Assembly (NCBI RefSeq): GCF_002929505.1 | Contig: NZ_PJJL01000067.1 | Location: 1-64,000 of the forward strand | DNA from: Cryobacterium sp. Y57 | GTDB taxonomy: Bacteria; Actinomycetota; Actinomycetes; Actinomycetales; Microbacteriaceae | DNA length: 64,000 nucleotides | Reading direction: 5' to 3' | Part shown: piece after piece, positions 8,378 through 16,723 of the stretch | Layout: each line of letters opens with the position of its first letter | Position numbering within the stretch: position 1 is the first letter of the stretch | Made by a program: the position numbers and the translations under genes | The notes under the pieces: generated by a model | What the model was told of the DNA's origin: nothing | The model's database searches: none | The model's input: only the letters and a program-made list of their open reading frames with translations

Positions 8378-11074
8378 TCAGCGCCCGGCCGCCGTCGATG
8401 GCGCGAGTTCGGCTAGTTCCGCGTTCAGATCGTCGTCGAGAGGGAAGTCACGTTCTGTATTCGCGCCATGACCTGTCACTCCGATGGCTCGATAGAATTC
8501 CGCAACCGCCCGGCGTCCGTACGCCTCATGGTCGAAGACGCTCGCGGCGACGTCTCCACAGAGAAAAGCGGTGAGGCCGGCCGCGAGGCCTGCGTCGGTT
8601 TGTGGAACGACGAGACCGGCGGCCTGCGGCAGCGCATCGTGAACGGATGCGAAGGCCACCGTCACCACCGCGCGCTCCAGGACCAGCGCTTCCAGAATCA
8701 CCATCGGGGCGCCCTCGTAGTCGCTCGACAGCACGAAGCAGTCCGCTGCCGCGAGCACCGGGTAGGGATTGGCGAGCGCTCCGGTCAGGGTGACCGCGGC
8801 CGACAGGTCCAGATCGAGGATCAACGCTGTAAGTTCGGCTTTCAGTGGCCCCGCGCCGACGATGACGAGCCGGGTGAAGGGATTCCGAGCATGCACGAGG
8901 GCGAACGCCCGAATCAGGCGGGTCTGGTTCTTCTCCGGAGAGAGGCGCCCGATGGTGACGAACGTGGTCGTGGCGGCGGTGGCCGGCGACTCGGTGCACG
9001 GCGGGAACACATCAGCTGCGCCGCGCAGGATGCGTTCAACGTCGACGGTGTTGTGCGCGACGGTGAACTTGGAGCGCGGCGCATAAACGGCGAGCGCTTC
9101 GGCGTTGATCTCGGACAGCGCCGGTGACACGGAAACCAGGTGGTCGTAACGGTTGTAACGGGCGAAGGTCTCGGTGAGGCCGCGCAGCATCCGCTTGACT
9201 CCCCCGATGGCGCGGTGGGCATCGGCGCCGAGGTCGTTGTGCAGCCAGATCGAGCGCACGGCGGGAGGCGAGTGCAGCAGTAATTCAGCCCAAAATGGAC
9301 CGTATCCGCTGAAATCCACGACGTGATCGAAGCGGCTGTCGCCAAAGCAGCGGGTGAACTCCGCAGCAAAGTCGGCGTCAGCTGCGGAGGTAGCACGGGG
9401 GCCTGAGGTGTTACGCGCTCCGAGGGAACCGGCCACGGCGGGGGCGACGGCCCGGGCCGGGCGGCGGCGGGCCAGCCGCTGCCTCACTCCGCCATTCATG
9501 CCGCCGATGCGGGCGAACTGTCGCACTCGCGGGTCGATCAGCCGCTGGTTGGCGCGGCGGGCCGGCGCGGCACTCTTTGCGAAGGTGACCGAGATGTCAA
9601 ACCGTTCGTGGTCGATCGCGCCGAGCAGGTTGAGCGCGGCAGAGGTGATGCCGTTCGGCTTCATGCCGCCGAGATAGATGAGCACGGAGGTGCGGACGGC
9701 GGCGGTCGGCACGTGCAGCAGCGGACCAGGGTCGGCACCGCGAAAGACGATATCGATCACGCGGGCACTCGCAGCGCCGTCATCTTGGCCGACATAGTCG
9801 TGTTGGGCGATTCGATAGCGCTCGGTGAAGGCCGACAACCTTCCATGGTCTGCGATGTGGCCAATGAACGCGACGACCTCCGCTACCGTGCGACAGACCG
9901 GGCCGGGCAGCTCAGCCGGCGTCAGGTAGAGCCCTCGGGTCTGCTCGAAGTCGGCAAGGTCGGGTGTGAAGAACACGATCGGCAGACCGGTCGCGAGAAA
10001 GTCGAAGAAGATGCTCGAGTAGTCCGTCACCAGTATGCCCGCGAGCCCGAGCACGACGTTGGTGGGCAAGTCATTCGGCACCAGAATCCGGGCGAGGTCC
10101 GCGCGGCCGGTGGCGAGTGCGTGCACAGCCTGGTGAGTTTTCAGCAATACGATATAGCGACTGCCGTCGATTCCGGCTTCGATGTGCCGAACGCGCTCGA
10201 GCAGTGCGTCGAGGTCGTCGTCGGGGTGGGCGAAAGACGCGCCCTTCCACGTGGGGGCGTAGAGCACGATCTCGCGGCCACCGGGGTTGAGCTGCGCGAG
10301 CCGAAAACGCGCGCTTTGAGATTCCGCCGCGGAGAGCGTCTGCCGGTCGATGCGGGGGTAGCCGGCCAGCAGCATCCGTCCGTGAAAGATGCCGTCGAGT
10401 TTGTAGGCGCGCTCATACATTTGACGGGCCATGAACGGGTTGGCGGCGAGCAGATAGTCGGCACTGACAAAGTTGCGCACGATATTGGACGTCCCGAAAG
10501 CGCCGTCGGCCATGTCGTAGCCCATGTGTTTGAGCGGCGTGCCGTGCCAGGTGTTGAGGTAGATCTGGCCGACTCGTTTGGAAAATTGCGGCGGAAAGGT
10601 GGCGTTGCTGATGAGGTAGCGGCTCGTAGCGAGGGCACGATAGTAGGCGGGCGAGCCGCTTTTCACGAAGCGCACCGTGCGATCGTGGCGAAATTCCCGG
10701 CGCGCCACACGCGGGTCGTTGAGCGCCCAGATATGCCGTAAATGCTTCTGATCAGGCATATTGTGCAGTTGCCTGAACAGGGCCTCTGGGTTGCAGAGCA
10801 GCCCGGATCCGTTGAACGCTTCGTACAGCACATGGTGTGGGCGAATCGGACGGGTGCGCCAATAGGCGTGGGCTTCGTAGCGTACCGCCCGACGAATGCG
10901 GCCCACCAGCCTGATGAGGCGGCGACGTGGCCCCGCGCTCCGGCGTGAAAAAACGAGAACGAAGAGCCGCACGAGCATGCCCAGTTTGGCGGCGAGGGCA
11001 CAAGCAGGGGGTCCAGTGATTTGGACGGCGACGGGTTCAATTCGGGGCAGCAGTGCGGGCACGGGCACGGTCAC
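8378..11074 (-). CDS. TagF-like glycerophosphotransferase fused to GT4 glycosyltransferase
   Basis: 898 residues with two catalytic halves. Residues about 80-440 are a CDP-glycerol glycerophosphotransferase (TagB/TagF): NTWHGTPLKHMGYDM at about 175, YAPTWKG at about 273, LLKTHQ at about 310 and ILVTDYSSIFFDF at about 347. Residues about 460-880 are a GT4 enzyme: IGRLSPEKNQ at about 708, VIVGAGPLK at about 737 and SSDYEGAPMVILEAL at about 783, with the second Glu of the E-x7-E pair. A basic linker lies at about 530-560. The product should make or decorate a poly(glycerol phosphate)-type wall polymer. The GTG at 11074 overlaps the upstream stop as GTGA; the open frame reaches 11212 but would overlap the neighbour by 142 bp. 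Confidence 0.85.
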   Translation of the reverse strand: MTVPVPALLPRIEPVAVQITGPPACALAAKLGMLVRLFVLVFSRRSAGPRRRLIRLVGRIRRAVRYEAHAYWRTRPIRPHHVLYEAFNGSGLLCNPEALFRQLHNMPDQKHLRHIWALNDPRVARREFRHDRTVRFVKSGSPAYYRALATSRYLISNATFPPQFSKRVGQIYLNTWHGTPLKHMGYDMADGAFGTSNIVRNFVSADYLLAANPFMARQMYERAYKLDGIFHGRMLLAGYPRIDRQTLSAAESQSARFRLAQLNPGGREIVLYAPTWKGASFAHPDDDLDALLERVRHIEAGIDGSRYIVLLKTHQAVHALATGRADLARILVPNDLPTNVVLGLAGILVTDYSSIFFDFLATGLPIVFFTPDLADFEQTRGLYLTPAELPGPVCRTVAEVVAFIGHIADHGRLSAFTERYRIAQHDYVGQDDGAASARVIDIVFRGADPGPLLHVPTAAVRTSVLIYLGGMKPNGITSAALNLLGAIDHERFDISVTFAKSAAPARRANQRLIDPRVRQFARIGGMNGGVRQRLARRRPARAVAPAVAGSLGARNTSGPRATSAADADFAAEFTRCFGDSRFDHVVDFSGYGPFWAELLLHSPPAVRSIWLHNDLGADAHRAIGGVKRMLRGLTETFARYNRYDHLVSVSPALSEINAEALAVYAPRSKFTVAHNTVDVERILRGAADVFPPCTESPATAATTTFVTIGRLSPEKNQTRLIRAFALVHARNPFTRLVIVGAGPLKAELTALILDLDLSAAVTLTGALANPYPVLAAADCFVLSSDYEGAPMVILEALVLERAVVTVAFASVHDALPQAAGLVVPQTDAGLAAGLTAFLCGDVAASVFDHEAYGRRAVAEFYRAIGVTGHGANTERDFPLDDDLNAELAELAPSTAAGR

Positions 11075-12120
11075 TGCGCCGGATACGCCGTCGGGAGACT
11101 GAGGCCGCGCTCGGTGAGCACGGCGCGCAGCCGGGTGGGATAGTCGGTGATGATGCCGTCGACGCCCAGGTCGACGAGGGTGTGCATGAGCGCGGTCTCG
11201 CTGACCGTCCACGGGATCACGGGCAGTCCGGCGGCGTGGGCCTCGGCCATGAGCTCGGGCGTGACCGTTTCGAACGATGGCGACAGGGCGTCATAGCCCT
11301 TTGCCGCAGCTGCCCGGGCGACCGAGCCGTCGTAGTCGTCGATATCGATCCCACCGAGGTGCACGCTTCTGCCGGGCTGGCCCACTTCGAGCCAGTCGTC
11401 GTCCTGGGCGAGGGCGACGAGTCGCAGCTCGGGTGATATCCGCCGCACGAGGTCGAGGGAGGCCCAGTCGAAACTCTGCACGGTGATTCGGTCGGCACGG
11501 CCGGAGACCGCAATCGCGGCGACGACGGCGCGAGTGAGCGCCGTCATTTCCCCGTCACCGGTTGGGCCGGGGGTTTCGATCTTGGTCTCGATATTGAGCT
11601 GCACGGTATCGGCATGGTGAGCGTCGACGAGCGCGAACACGTCGGCCAATTCGACGATCATGTTGCCGGGTACGTTGTGCTGCGCCGGATAGCCGGGCAA
11701 CTGCTGGTATCCGCAGTCCAGCGTCTGAATCTGGGCAAGGGTCAGTTCACGCACGCGCCTGCCGGCGTAGGGGAAGGCCGGGTCCTGGCGGAAGGCGGCC
11801 TCTGTGTCGCGGCATTTGCTCGTGGTGAGCACATCGTCGTGCCAGACGACGACGGCGTTGTCGCGGGTGAGGTGCGTGTCGAGTTCGAGCGTGCTGACGC
11901 CGAGTTCGAGCGAGGCGGCGAAGGCGGCGAGGCTCTCCTCGGTGTGTTCGCCGCGCCCGCCACGATGGGACTGCAGGTCGAAGGCGGCGCTCGAGTCGAG
12001 GGGCGCAGCTGCCTTGGCCGGTTCGGCGAGCGCCGACTCTCCCTGTGCGGCCACGACAGCCCCGCCAACCAGAACCGTGCTGAGGGCGGCGGCCGCCGCG
12101 ATGATCAAAATCTTGCGCAT
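11071..12120 (-). CDS. Secreted glycerophosphodiester phosphodiesterase
   Basis: 349 residues. The N-terminus MRKILIIAAAAALSTVLVGG followed by AVVAAQGESALA is a signal peptide. The GDPD domain shows SHRGGRGEHTEES (catalytic His-Arg), STLELDTHLT (Glu and Asp) and VVWHDDVL (second His). It cleaves glycerophosphodiesters outside the membrane and may trim glycerol teichoic acid or phospholipid headgroups (inference from its neighbour). Its stop overlaps the TagF-GT4 start by four bases, so synthesis and hydrolysis enzymes are translationally coupled. Confidence 0.88.
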   Translation of the reverse strand: MRKILIIAAAAALSTVLVGGAVVAAQGESALAEPAKAAAPLDSSAAFDLQSHRGGRGEHTEESLAAFAASLELGVSTLELDTHLTRDNAVVVWHDDVLTTSKCRDTEAAFRQDPAFPYAGRRVRELTLAQIQTLDCGYQQLPGYPAQHNVPGNMIVELADVFALVDAHHADTVQLNIETKIETPGPTGDGEMTALTRAVVAAIAVSGRADRITVQSFDWASLDLVRRISPELRLVALAQDDDWLEVGQPGRSVHLGGIDIDDYDGSVARAAAAKGYDALSPSFETVTPELMAEAHAAGLPVIPWTVSETALMHTLVDLGVDGIITDYPTRLRAVLTERGLSLPTAYPAQ

Positions 12121-12211
12121 GCCGGCACTCTTTCGTGGATCGCCGCACGCCGAAAGGCGCGCTGCAGCCCACGTTATAGAGCCGAGGTGACCGGCATCCG
12201 CCGCTCAGCCG

Positions 12212-13603
12212 TCAGGCGGATGAACTCTGTGTGAACGCGAACGGGTGCCGCATCCGTTCGAAAACTCCGGGGCCGGCGCGACGCAGTGACATGGCGACGA
12301 TCACGATGAGTGCGATCGCGATCGACACCCGGGTGAGCTCCGGGTTCGGCACGAGCAGCCGCAGAGTGAGCGCCATCGGAACGAGCAGCCATTCCCAGCG
12401 GCCGCTGAGCGCCACGAACGGCAGCAGCAGCAGCGCATACCAGGGGTAGCGGGGGCTGAGCACGAGCAGGGTCGCACCGATCATGACCAGTTGCCCGACC
12501 CAGGGCCGGTTCTGATCGGTGGTGAGAATCACCAGCACGGCGACTACGGCGAGGATCAGGGCGGCCACGATAATAGCGGATGACCCCGGCGCGACCAGAG
12601 ACACCAGCGCGAATCGGGAGCCGTCCTGGTAACCCTCCTCGCTCAGGTAACCGGGCAGGTAGCCCAGCACCCCGATACCGGTGGCGAGCACATAGGGCAC
12701 ATAGAGCAGCGCAAAGCTGAGAATGGATGCCATCACCATGCGCCAGCCGCCCCGCTTGAGCAGGGCCGGCGCGGCCAGTACCGGGATGAGTTTGGTGCCG
12801 ATCGCTATTCCGAGCATGATGCCGCCGCGCCAGACTTTCCTGGTCGAGACCAGAAAAACGGCTGCGACGACGAAGATGACACCGAGCATGTCGACATGCG
12901 AGTTGGTGACCGCCTCGGTCGCCACGAGCGGGCACCAGGCCCAGAGCGCCGCATTTCTTTCATCAAGGCCGCGGCGGCGCATTCCAACCAGCAGCATGAC
13001 CGTGGTGCCGAGGCTTAGCAGCAGCCCGGCGAGCTGCAACGGCCAGTAGGCGGGGCCGGGGCCGGTGAGAAAACGCACGCCGGCGAAGAAGATCTCGCTG
13101 GCAGGCGGGTAAATCGTCGGCACGGCGGTGCGGTTGAGGGCTGAGCAGAGCAGATCGCCGTCGGTCGTGCGGGCGCGCACGATGCGCTCGCCGATGCAGA
13201 CTTCCGTGCCGGCGGCCGTGGTCTGGGGCTCCGGGAAGAGCCAGTCTGGCCGCAGGGAATCGAGGCGGCCATCCGCTGGTGTAAAGGCGTAGGGGCTGAT
13301 GCCGTTGTTTTGTACGATGCCGTCCCACGCGTAGCGGGCCGAGTCGGTGCTCGTGTTGGGGGGACCGACCATGGCCGCGCCACCGATCAGCGCGGAGCCA
13401 GCCAGGATCAGAGCAATCACAGCCCTGCCGTTCACGCGACGCAGCAGCCACCAGGCCAGGCCGAACAGGAGCCAGAGCGCACTGGTAGCCAGCACGAGTG
13501 GTATCTCGTCGCGGTCGGGTGCGAACAGGTGGAAGGTGCTGACGCTGAACGCGGTGAGGGCAGCGCTGAGCACGAGCAGTCCCGAGATCAGAATAAGTCG
13601 CAC
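12212..13603 (-). CDS. Polytopic GT-C (GT87-like) glycosyltransferase
   Basis: 463 residues with about ten to twelve membrane helices. After the first helices comes DSARYAWDGIVQNNGISPY, the acidic-aromatic loop typical of polyprenyl-phosphate-mannose-dependent mannosyltransferases (GT87/DUF2029, MptA/PimE-like), and later PTIYPPASEIFF. It probably transfers mannose or a related sugar from a lipid donor on the outer face. The GTG start at 13603 has GAGGAT upstream. The nearby teichoic-type enzyme and secreted phosphodiesterase suggest envelope polymer work. The exact donor and acceptor are unknown. Confidence 0.72.
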   Translation of the reverse strand: MRLILISGLLVLSAALTAFSVSTFHLFAPDRDEIPLVLATSALWLLFGLAWWLLRRVNGRAVIALILAGSALIGGAAMVGPPNTSTDSARYAWDGIVQNNGISPYAFTPADGRLDSLRPDWLFPEPQTTAAGTEVCIGERIVRARTTDGDLLCSALNRTAVPTIYPPASEIFFAGVRFLTGPGPAYWPLQLAGLLLSLGTTVMLLVGMRRRGLDERNAALWAWCPLVATEAVTNSHVDMLGVIFVVAAVFLVSTRKVWRGGIMLGIAIGTKLIPVLAAPALLKRGGWRMVMASILSFALLYVPYVLATGIGVLGYLPGYLSEEGYQDGSRFALVSLVAPGSSAIIVAALILAVVAVLVILTTDQNRPWVGQLVMIGATLLVLSPRYPWYALLLLPFVALSGRWEWLLVPMALTLRLLVPNPELTRVSIAIALIVIVAMSLRRAGPGVFERMRHPFAFTQSSSA

Positions 13604-13757
13604 CAGACCATCCTCACCTACCTCTGGCCAATCGCGATGTTTTCGGGGAAGCGCGAGTGAGAAACCTGCGGATTGTAAGACCTACGGGTGAACGCTCATC
13701 GCCCAAGGTGACGGTAGAGCAGATCGAGATTCTTCGACCGGACAGCGAGGATGCTGC

Positions 13758-14015
13758 TTAGCCCCACCCTTCGCGTTCAGGGAGCACGATCAGCGAATTG
13801 AGGCAGCGATCGCCGTCGCGACCAAAACCTTCATCGTGCTTCTCCTTAGTCTCGGCACGAGTCTCAGCGAGTAGATATCCATCACGTTGGCGACACCCAC
13901 CGACAGTCCGGTGGGTCCGGTAGCGAAACCTCCCGGCAATAACCTCAATGCGCCCGGCCGGCCCGATGAAAAAATGATCCCGACCAGCGACTTTTCTGGG
14001 GAAAAGTTTGGCCAT
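13758..14015 (-). CDS. Possible small leaderless ORF, unknown
   Basis: 85 codons beginning MAKLFPRKVAGRD, rich in Arg, Gly and Glu, with no family recognised and no membrane segment. Its only support is the TACGGT box six bases before the ATG, identical to the one ahead of the phosphodiesterase at 4777. Composition looks weakly coding; it may instead be an untranslated leader. Confidence 0.25.
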   Translation of the reverse strand: MAKLFPRKVAGRDHFFIGPAGRIEVIAGRFRYRTHRTVGGCRQRDGYLLAETRAETKEKHDEGFGRDGDRCLNSLIVLPEREGWG

Positions 14016-14021
14016 GTGCAC

Positions 14022-14027
14022 ACCGTA
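14022..14027 (-). promoter_or_regulatory. -10 box TACGGT
   Basis: TACGGT then GTGCAC then ATG at 14015 on the minus strand, matching the arrangement at 4784-4789 base for base except one position of the spacer. Confidence 0.4.
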
Positions 14028-14074
14028 AGAAATTCACACCGGTTTTAGCGACCGTGTGGTGATCAAATAGGAGT

Positions 14075-15331
14075 ATGCGGCGATTAATGTATGAGACCCA
14101 GCGGGCGCTGGCATCGCCGGTGCGCAATCCGCGGATGGCGACAGTGATCGGGCGGCTGCTCGGCGCCGCTTTTCTGATCTGCTTCGGTACCGGTCTGTAC
14201 AGTCATTTTCTGCAGGAACCCCTCGACTGGATGCGATTTCCGACCCGACCGGAGTTTCTCTACCAGGTGACGCAGGGCACGCACATCATCACGGGAATCG
14301 CCTGTTTTCCCCTGCTGCTGGCCAAGCTCTACATCGTTTTTCCCAACCTGTTCGCCTATCCCCCGGTACGCGGGCTCGTTCATTTTCTGGAACGGGCCTC
14401 GATCGCCCTTTTCGTGGGCGCCTCGCTCGTGCAGATCACGATGGGGCTGCTCAACACTTTTCAGTGGTATCCATGGCCGTTTCCGTTTCGGCAGGTGCAC
14501 TTTGCGCTCGGCTGGGCGCTGATCGGGTTGCTGGTTATTCACATCGGGGTAAAGCTCCCGGTGATCACGCGGTACTGGAGCAAGGGTTCCTTAGACAGCG
14601 AGCATCCGGAAGATGCGGCCTCGGTCGACCGAGCTTCCGACGCGGAGGCCGTGCGATTGTGGGGCAGCAGTCGGCCCGGCGGCGTGACCGGGCGCGTACT
14701 CGATTACATCGACGCGACGCCGCGTACGCTTACCAATAGTGTCAGTCGGCGCGGATTCCTCACGACAGTAGGCGTGGCCACCACTGCCGTCGTAGCCCTG
14801 ACCGCTGGCCAGACCTTCACACCGCTGAACGCGGTCAACCTGTTTGGGCCACGCAAGAAGGGCATCGGCCAGCAGGGCGTTCCGGTGAACCGCACGAGCG
14901 AGCAGGCCAAGGTAGCGGATGCCGCCCTGGCCGCGGGGTGGACCCTCACCGTGGCGGTGGCCGGCACCGAACGCTCCTTCACCCGGTCCGAGTTGCTGGC
15001 GCTGCCGCAGACCGAGGTTCAGCTTCCGATCGCCTGCGTCGAGGGTTGGAGCCAGATGGCCCACTGGCGCGGCGTGCGATTGAGGGACCTGGCCGATCTG
15101 TTGAGCGCCGACCCGGACACCTCGTTTCGCCTGATCAGCCTCGAAGAACGCGGCAGCTTCAGCAAGACCGAGATGGGCCGCGAGTATGTGCGTGACCCGC
15201 TCACCCTCGTCGCACTCGAACTGAACGGGGAGACGCTCGACCTCGAGCACGGGTATCCTGCGCGCATGATCGCGCCGGGCCGCCCCGGCGTACTGCAGAC
15301 CAAATGGCTCAGCCGAATCGAGGCGATCTGA
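14075..15331 (+). CDS. Molybdopterin oxidoreductase with cytochrome-b-like membrane domain
   Basis: 418 residues. Residues 25-170 form about four helices with histidines at about 44, 70, 142 and 156 that could hold heme b. A linker (170-222) leads to SRRGFLTT, an internal twin-arginine motif followed by a hydrophobic helix. Residues about 270-418 are a sulfite-oxidase/MsrP-type Mo domain with IACVEGWSQMAHWRGV, whose Cys 321 should bind molybdenum, and GYPARMIAPGRPG. So Sec helices may be followed by Tat export of the Mo domain, as in actinobacterial Rieske proteins. TAGGAG precedes the ATG. It is coupled to the next gene. The electron partner and substrate are unknown. Confidence 0.85.
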   Translation: MRRLMYETQRALASPVRNPRMATVIGRLLGAAFLICFGTGLYSHFLQEPLDWMRFPTRPEFLYQVTQGTHIITGIACFPLLLAKLYIVFPNLFAYPPVRGLVHFLERASIALFVGASLVQITMGLLNTFQWYPWPFPFRQVHFALGWALIGLLVIHIGVKLPVITRYWSKGSLDSEHPEDAASVDRASDAEAVRLWGSSRPGGVTGRVLDYIDATPRTLTNSVSRRGFLTTVGVATTAVVALTAGQTFTPLNAVNLFGPRKKGIGQQGVPVNRTSEQAKVADAALAAGWTLTVAVAGTERSFTRSELLALPQTEVQLPIACVEGWSQMAHWRGVRLRDLADLLSADPDTSFRLISLEERGSFSKTEMGREYVRDPLTLVALELNGETLDLEHGYPARMIAPGRPGVLQTKWLSRIEAI

Positions 15332-15849
15332 TGACGACGAGTAAGACGGGACTGAATCCCCCGCCGGCCGGAATCCTGGCGTCGACCAGCAGACGGATGC
15401 GCAACATCCGTCTGGCTCTGCTGGGTGTTGGTGTGCTGCTGCTCGCCTGGGGCGCGTTTGTGCTGTTCGATTCGGTGCGGCTAACCCGCATACCGGGGGT
15501 CGCACTGTGGATTGCGGCGGCGATCGTGCTGCACGATGCGATTCTGGCGCCGATCGTGTTCGCGTTCGGGATCGCGCTTCGGCGAGCCGGTCGGCGCATG
15601 ACCGGCACGGTCATTGCGATCGTTCAAGGCGCAATAGTGGTCGGATCGATCGTGTCGCTGATCGCGGTGCCGACGCTCGTGGCGAAGAATTTCGCACCCG
15701 CGAACCCGACCGTGCTCCCGCTGAATTACGGACTGAACCTTGCGATCTTCTGGCTCCTGCTGGCCCTGGTCACCGTGGGGCTGTCGGCATGGGCGTTCCT
15801 GCGCTGGCGGAGCTCGGCCGAGGCCTTCCCGGATGACTCCGGGCGGTGA
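15331..15849 (+). CDS. Membrane protein, unknown, coupled to Mo oxidoreductase
   Basis: 172 residues with four predicted helices: LALLGVGVLLLAWGAFVLF, ALWIAAAIVLHDAILAPIVF, GTVIAIVQGAIVVGSIVSLIA and LAIFWLLLALVTVGLSAWAFL. The ATG at 15331 overlaps the oxidoreductase stop as TGATG, so both are made together and may interact. No family is recognised. A hairpin follows. Confidence 0.75.
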   Translation: MTTSKTGLNPPPAGILASTSRRMRNIRLALLGVGVLLLAWGAFVLFDSVRLTRIPGVALWIAAAIVLHDAILAPIVFAFGIALRRAGRRMTGTVIAIVQGAIVVGSIVSLIAVPTLVAKNFAPANPTVLPLNYGLNLAIFWLLLALVTVGLSAWAFLRWRSSAEAFPDDSGR

Positions 15850-15897
15850 CGTGTCGAGCTCCGGGCCCATCTTGTGGCCGTGGGCCCAATTAATCGA

Positions 15898-15939
15898 CTG
15901 CATCCACGGACTGGGCCCGGGCCCCGTCCGTGGATGCAG
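15898..15939. terminator. Bidirectional hairpin, GC-rich repeat copy 2
   Basis: Arms CTGCATCCACGGAC (15898-15911) and GTCCGTGGATGCAG (15926-15939) are perfectly complementary; the 14-base loop itself contains the palindrome GGGCCCGGGCCC. It lies between converging genes and shares GGGCCC plus GGCCCCGTCC with 131-164 and 22596-22663. Confidence 0.7.
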
Positions 15940-15961
15940 GCACAGCGGTGCAGGCAGGCAG

Positions 15962-16723
15962 CTAGGAGCGGGCCAGGCGGGCGAACGAACGGCCGCCCCT
16001 GGTCCATTCTGCGACCTGCACCAGTCCGACTTTCGCGGCCCGGCGGCACAGGGCGCTGACTCCGATTTCGGCCCACGGGAACGCGTCACTCGTGTGTCCG
16101 GCAGCGTCGTGCAGGGTGCCTTCATAGGCGAGGTCGTGCTCGGGGTCGCGGTGCACCTCAACGACGAGCACACCGTCGACAGCGAGCAGCGCCGCGCATC
16201 GGTCGAGCAGGGCGTCGGGATCACCACCGATGCCGATGTTGCCGTCGACGAGCAGCAGGGTCGCCCAGGTTCCCTCCAACGGAATGTCGTCGAAGACGGA
16301 GCGTTGCAAAACGGCGAGCCCCGCCGCGAGGGCGATTCGCACGGCGGTCGGCGACACGTCGACTCCCAGGGCGCTCAGTCCCGCGTCGCGGGCGGCTTGA
16401 ATCATGCGGCCCGGTCCGCAGCCGATGTCGAGCACCGGTCCGGCAGCCCCGTCGAGCAGGGAATGGTCGATCGCATCGGCTCCGGCGCTCCATCGCGCGG
16501 CATGCATTGTCGACACGCGCATCGGCGTGCCCGGGTCGGCACCGGCCCGATTGCCGTGGAGGTAGAGCACATTGTCGTCGCTCTGCAACGCCTGGGCATA
16601 TGGTTCGGACCCGCCAGCTCCGAACGTGCTCGGACGGCGAAAGTGTTCGGCCGTCGCGCGGTCCACGTTGTCAGCTGTTCCGGTTGCCCACTGCTCCCAC
16701 CGGCGAGGCGACACGAGGGTCAC
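15962..16723 (-). CDS. Class I SAM-dependent methyltransferase
   Basis: 253 residues. The glycine-rich SAM motif VLDIGCGPGRMIQAARDAGL is near residue 95, followed by LGVDVSPTAVRIAL, and LLLVDGNIGIGGDP in place of the usual motif IV. The N-terminal 90 residues are an extra segment. Acceptor unknown. The GTG at 16723 overlaps the preceding DUF2064 gene as GTGA. Third gene of a tight GT2/DUF2064/methyltransferase operon, converging on the Mo oxidoreductase operon. Confidence 0.85.
   Translation of the reverse strand: MTLVSPRRWEQWATGTADNVDRATAEHFRRPSTFGAGGSEPYAQALQSDDNVLYLHGNRAGADPGTPMRVSTMHAARWSAGADAIDHSLLDGAAGPVLDIGCGPGRMIQAARDAGLSALGVDVSPTAVRIALAAGLAVLQRSVFDDIPLEGTWATLLLVDGNIGIGGDPDALLDRCAALLAVDGVLVVEVHRDPEHDLAYEGTLHDAAGHTSDAFPWAEIGVSALCRRAAKVGLVQVAEWTRGGRSFARLARS

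Larger units (their letters stand above)
13604..14074. other. Intergenic with hairpin, gene content uncertain
   Basis: 471 bases between divergent genes. It contains an 8-base-arm hairpin (13895-13916, ACCCACCG and CGGTGGGT), a possible leaderless small ORF (13758-14015, minus), and on the same strand a strong AAGGAG seven bases before an ATG that opens only 14 codons, reading MKVLVATAIAASIR. This looks like a leader or a decayed gene. No known riboswitch class was recognised. Confidence 0.35.

Noticed and set aside
11075..11212. Upstream extension of the TagF-GT4 frame
   Set aside because: His/Arg-rich and overlapping the secreted phosphodiesterase; the GTG at 11074 with GTGA coupling is better.
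13840..13890. Possible TPP riboswitch (CTGAGA-like word on the minus strand)
   Set aside because: The remaining conserved TPP boxes are absent and no thiamine gene is nearby.
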